Shown: positions 60,791 through 64,000 of the stretch, in pieces
Layout of the letters: each line of letters starts with the position of its first letter
Position numbering within the stretch: the first letter of the stretch is position 1
Assembly (NCBI RefSeq): GCF_000775915.1
Contig: NZ_BBLT01000001.1
Span: 682,001-746,000 of the forward strand
Reading direction: 5' to 3'
From: Sporocytophaga myxococcoides
GTDB taxonomy: Bacteria; Bacteroidota; Bacteroidia; Cytophagales; Cytophagaceae
DNA: 64,000 nucleotides
Notes under the pieces: model-generated
The model's input: only the letters and a program-made list of their open reading frames with translations
What the model was told of the DNA's origin: nothing
Databases searched by the model: none
Translations under genes and position numbers: made by a program

Positions 60791-62029
60791 TTATAATTTA
60801 AGCAATCCGCCTGTTTCTGTTGTTAAATTGCCTCTGCTCTCAGTAAGCAAGTGAGGTTCTGCATCAGGTCCTGATGCGAAAGTTACTGTCCATTTATACT
60901 TTTTAGGGCCTCCTGAACCAGACCCATCAACAGTTTGATTTTCTGCAACCCAAATCTTTTCTTTCTGGGTTGCTGGAGTGCCGTTGCTAACACCATAGCT
61001 AAAGCCTGATGGCATTTGGTACGTGCCTGATGGAGCATCATTTGTGCCTCCGATGTTTAAGGTCTTCGGCACTGCATTATTAAAATTATCCAACCCTGAA
61101 TACCAATTATCTATAGTGGCATTTACATTAGTAGAATTCATGCCATTATTAGCAATATTTATTGTTGGACATTTAATTCCTCTTGGACTTACTCCTAATG
61201 GAAATGTAATATTTAGTTGACAATCATTAGCCGTAAATATATTTGAAGTAGAAGGCATATTAAGAAGACTCAAATTATTTATTGCAGTGATGGGATTGTA
61301 CTCAATTCTTAGACCCTGCACTATTGTATGATTGACAGCAGGCAAAGAAATAGAAGTAAATTTTCCAGGGGCAGAAGATATTCCGTAAAGTAATATAGTC
61401 TGCATTGTAACACCAACTGTTTTACTTGATAAGTCTAATACCGGACTTCCTGTTAATGAAGTCAATCCTGAAAAATCTATTGTAGTTATAGAATTAATAT
61501 TAAAAGCAGGTAAAGAAGTAATAGGGTTACCGCCAATAGCTAATGATGTTAAATTTAAAGAAGCAAAACTTGGTAAAGAAGTATATAAGTTTGAATTTAT
61601 TGCTATATTATTGATACTACTAGGAAATGAAGGTAATGATCCTGATAATTGATTAGCATTAGCAACTAAAACACTACAAGTACTCGGTAAAACTAAAGTA
61701 GATATATCAGTAAGTTTGTTGTTAGATATATTAATTAATGCGAATCCAAAATCTGAAAAATTCATAGGAGATATAACAGTAGCTCCCATTCCTTGAATTA
61801 ATAAAGATCCAGTAGTAAACGGTCTATTAATAAATATAGAAAAATCTCTAGCAGTTCCGTCATTGTTTTTACTTGCAGCATTACCTGACCCTGCAACTAC
61901 ATTTACAACACCATCCCACCATTTAACTACTAAACCAGGATTTCCGGCCCCCTGCCATGCAATCCCTGATATACTACCGTTTTGGGTAGTTGTTACTTTT
62001 ATTTCTCTATATTTAGTACTTCTTCTCAT
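60791..62029 (-). CDS. Leucine-rich-repeat-type putative receptor-binding protein
   Basis: A 412-residue protein. About residues 95-320 show repeated short LRR-like units (for example LVLPSTCSVLVANANQLSG, LNLTSLAIGGNPIT, LRIEYNPITAINNLS). The N-terminus (about 1-60) is a different module with WQGAGNPGLVVKWWDG; the C-terminus (about 345-412) has a conserved EKIWVAENQTVDGSG segment. The context with a beta-propeller and SGNH enzyme suggests a tail or receptor-binding role. No signal peptide is seen. Confidence 0.6.
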   Translation of the reverse strand: MRRSTKYREIKVTTTQNGSISGIAWQGAGNPGLVVKWWDGVVNVVAGSGNAASKNNDGTARDFSIFINRPFTTGSLLIQGMGATVISPMNFSDFGFALINISNNKLTDISTLVLPSTCSVLVANANQLSGSLPSFPSSINNIAINSNLYTSLPSFASLNLTSLAIGGNPITSLPAFNINSITTIDFSGLTSLTGSPVLDLSSKTVGVTMQTILLYGISSAPGKFTSISLPAVNHTIVQGLRIEYNPITAINNLSLLNMPSTSNIFTANDCQLNITFPLGVSPRGIKCPTINIANNGMNSTNVNATIDNWYSGLDNFNNAVPKTLNIGGTNDAPSGTYQMPSGFSYGVSNGTPATQKEKIWVAENQTVDGSGSGGPKKYKWTVTFASGPDAEPHLLTESRGNLTTETGGLLKL

Positions 62030-62032
62030 TTA

Positions 62033-62395
62033 TTAAAATGGATTAACTCTTATATAATATTCAGGAGTAACGCCAACAACTCTTGCTTCTATAATTATTT
62101 CAAAATAACTATTAGCAGGACTGGTTAAGATAATTGTGTTATTTACAGCATTACCGATTCCTATGCTAGCAGTTGGAACAGTAAATGTTAAATTAGAAGC
62201 ACTTTGTTTTTTAACCTTTACCCCCACCACACCACCATCTCTAAAATTTAAAAAGTTCACTGTTATTGCTGTTCTCGCTGTTTCCAGGTAATAGTTCCGG
62301 ATAAAATTGCTATTGGCATTTATTGCGATTATGGCAGCATCGGTTAAAGATTGGTAGTTGGAACCAATATCCGCTTGATTTTTAGCTATTCCCAT
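62033..62395 (-). CDS. Small tail-module protein
   Basis: A 120-residue beta-rich protein with no named family. It contains TAITVNFLNFRDGGVVGVKV and EIIIEARVVGVTPEYYIRVNPF near the end. It is 3 bases before the LRR gene and 5 bases after the beta-propeller gene, so it is part of the same tail operon. Confidence 0.6.
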   Translation of the reverse strand: MGIAKNQADIGSNYQSLTDAAIIAINANSNFIRNYYLETARTAITVNFLNFRDGGVVGVKVKKQSASNLTFTVPTASIGIGNAVNNTIILTSPANSYFEIIIEARVVGVTPEYYIRVNPF

Positions 62396-62400
62396 ATTAT

Positions 62401-63969
62401 TTAATAAGTTGCTGCGTTTATTTGCCTTAACCCAGTTCCAAAATACTCACTTCTTAACTCCAACCAATGACCTCTTTCTCCATTCAATACAAGTGTTGAA
62501 GATTCCAATACAATATCATTTTCAGTTGCTGTTGCAGGATCTACGCTATTAACCGTTAAGCTTATAGACACAGGAATCAACACAAATGAATGTTCAGGTG
62601 GATTATCAATTGTATTTAAAGTTTCAGATGAATTTGAAGATGTGAGTTTAAATACATTGTAATTATGATACTCTGCAAGGTCAATTGTGGTTTGTCCGGT
62701 AATATCAATTACCGCTTCATTAAAGTATCCCATTGCAGTTTTTTTGACAAACTTTACATTTGGGATGCTTTTGTCAGTAAAGCACTGTTCAATATCTTCA
62801 CTAGAGTAGAATAGTTGCTTTTCTGCGACACCACCTTGTTTTGTTAATGGAGTAATCTCAATCCATGATGTTTTATCGCGACCTAGTACAAATAGTTTTG
62901 CAGGTTGATATTTAAATATAGTTAGCCGGGTATTTGGCACATTGACGGTCACATACAACAAACCTGTCTTAGTGTCAAATACAATAGATCTGGTCTGCCC
63001 CCCTACAGGACTTGTACTCATCACCAGTCCGGTCTTTGCCTCTATTTCGACGATTGTCCCTGCTCCGAATACGGGAACAAAAATCGAATCTTCATTTACA
63101 ATAAGATTCCCCGCGGAACATGGCCGATTTCCAACTATAATATCTTTTTCGAACTTATGTTCCAATAGATCAATAATAGATACTGATTCACTACCATTGT
63201 TTGCAACATATAAGTTACAGGAAAAAACAACTGCGTCTACAGGCGTAGTTCCAACATTTATAGGAGAAAGGAAATCATCTAATTCAGTATCATAAATCAA
63301 AACTTGTCCTGCCACACGAGCCATAAAAGGGATTTTGCCTTGATAATTAACGTATGACTTTTCTCCTTTATCAGCACGAGTTGCAACGCTAGTTGTTTCT
63401 GCCGGTACTGTTAATGTTTTTACAATGGTATTGTTATAATAGTTTAAAACTATTATTTGTGTACCTGTAGCACTGCAGCAAAATATTCTATCTTGTTTTT
63501 CATCTACCGCAAATGTAAATGCAGTAGATTGTGCAACTGTTGTAATTAGGGAAAATGTGAGTTTATTAATAATATATACTAAGCCTGAACCTCTTGAACC
63601 GATATAAATTTTGTTCTTATGACATATTCCGGTAAGAGTGTTTGTCCCGACTGATATTTCTAATCCGAAAGTATCATTAGCAATATCATAATAAGATAAC
63701 CAGCCTTGTTGAACTAAATTTGATACTATAAAATATAATTTATTATCATTGTAAAATAAAACTCTGCTATTAATATAACTTGCCCCAGTAATTACTTTTG
63801 TTGCAACTAATGCATTACCTTCAAAAATATCGATATTAATACCTGTATTACTGCTATTTCTTGCCGAATTAAACACGTATACCCTATTGTCAACCTTAGA
63901 AATCGTTGAGGGAGCATCGAGGGTATATTGAGAATCAGTATTAAACTTAGCATTCCTGTAATAAAACAT
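62401..63969 (-). CDS. Beta-propeller-type phage tail or adhesion protein
   Basis: A protein of at least 522 residues. About residues 10-350 form repeated YVTN/NHL-like beta-propeller blades (KIYIGSRGSGLVYIIN, RIFCCSATGTQIIVLN, NLYVANNGSESVSIID, LLYVTVNVPNTRLTIF). The C-terminal part (about 360-522) resembles phage tail modules, with DITGQTTIDLAEY and ERGHWLELRSEY. The frame stays open upstream from the ATG at 63969 to the window edge, so the true start may lie outside. Confidence 0.65.
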   Translation of the reverse strand: MFYYRNAKFNTDSQYTLDAPSTISKVDNRVYVFNSARNSSNTGINIDIFEGNALVATKVITGASYINSRVLFYNDNKLYFIVSNLVQQGWLSYYDIANDTFGLEISVGTNTLTGICHKNKIYIGSRGSGLVYIINKLTFSLITTVAQSTAFTFAVDEKQDRIFCCSATGTQIIVLNYYNNTIVKTLTVPAETTSVATRADKGEKSYVNYQGKIPFMARVAGQVLIYDTELDDFLSPINVGTTPVDAVVFSCNLYVANNGSESVSIIDLLEHKFEKDIIVGNRPCSAGNLIVNEDSIFVPVFGAGTIVEIEAKTGLVMSTSPVGGQTRSIVFDTKTGLLYVTVNVPNTRLTIFKYQPAKLFVLGRDKTSWIEITPLTKQGGVAEKQLFYSSEDIEQCFTDKSIPNVKFVKKTAMGYFNEAVIDITGQTTIDLAEYHNYNVFKLTSSNSSETLNTIDNPPEHSFVLIPVSISLTVNSVDPATATENDIVLESSTLVLNGERGHWLELRSEYFGTGLRQINAATY

Positions 63970-64000
63970 TCCAGGAGCTTTATTTTTTTGATTATCTCTA

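Larger units (their letters stand above)
53620..64000. mobile_element. Left part of an integrated element, probably a prophage
   Basis: A tyrosine integrase starts 133 bases after tRNA-Pro, a common attachment target. Behind it lies one co-directed, tightly overlapping block with tail-type proteins, an endolysin, membrane proteins and a candidate spanin, plus a glycosyltransferase and a cyclase-like gene. The left end (attL) should lie in the 3' end of the tRNA. The right end, and any repressor, terminase or capsid genes, lie outside the window, so completeness cannot be judged. Confidence 0.75.

Noticed and set aside
59405-62029. Diversity-generating retroelement acting on tail proteins
   Set aside because: No reverse transcriptase gene and no template/variable repeat pair were seen in the window. 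The receptor-type proteins lack the C-type-lectin end typical of such targets.
1-64000. CRISPR arrays or insertion sequences
   Set aside because: Reading the window showed no regularly spaced direct repeats and no transposase-like genes. Only the tyrosine integrase indicates a mobile element.

Overview
The window is about 64 kb of AT-rich DNA from a Bacteroidota chromosome, most likely a Cytophagales-type free-living bacterium. The evidence is: almost no Shine-Dalgarno sequences, TAnnTTTG promoter boxes, many Bacteroidota-style lipoproteins and signal peptides, the histidine gene set with a fused hisB and fused hisIE, and a Bacteroidota-type tyrosine integrase. The lineage call is inference; no rRNA or marker phylogeny could be run.

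Layout. (1) 0-5.2 kb: a HAD phosphatase and nucleotidyltransferase pair on the plus strand. Opposite it is a minus-strand polysaccharide operon: response regulator, pseudo-receiver/sugar-phosphate transferase fusion, GT2, hexapeptide acyltransferase, alpha/beta hydrolase. (2) 5.7-13.9 kb: housekeeping genes (PPK2, a STAS-like protein, HI0933-type flavoprotein, HerA-like ATPase, secreted trehalase, SRAP/YedK, YheT hydrolase, YkvA). (3) 14.0-27.6 kb: histidine biosynthesis in two blocks, hisGD and hisCBHAF-IE. They are separated by about 6.4 kb of signalling and miscellaneous genes (PP2C phosphatase, lipoprotein, PAS protein with a kinase-like end but no ATPase domain, isoaspartyl peptidase, TonB-domain protein, AraC regulator, lone ACT domain). 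(4) 27.6-31.5 kb: pstSCAB phosphate transporter, convergent with the his operon and with no phoU next to it. A 0.75 kb AT-rich non-coding region with repeated palindromes follows. (5) 32.2-53.5 kb: mixed chromosomal genes, including a rhomboid protease group, PhoH, YajQ, thioredoxin, BCP peroxiredoxin, M23 and M48 peptidases, a CAP-domain protein, DnaQ-like exonuclease, Mpl and DnaB. (6) 53.5-64 kb: a tRNA-Pro(GGG) followed directly by a tyrosine integrase and the left part of an integrated element, probably a prophage, running past the right edge.

The prophage part carries a cyclase-like gene beside the integrase. On the other strand is one tightly packed late operon: a beta-propeller protein, a small protein, an LRR protein and an SGNH-esterase tail protein. 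It continues with small membrane proteins, a Cys/His amidase endolysin overlapping a membrane protein, a candidate one-piece spanin, a GT25 glycosyltransferase, and two very small coupled membrane proteins that had to be read by eye. The most distinctive parts of the window are this lysis/conversion cassette, the pseudo-receiver glycosyltransferase, and the palindrome-rich region upstream of pstS.
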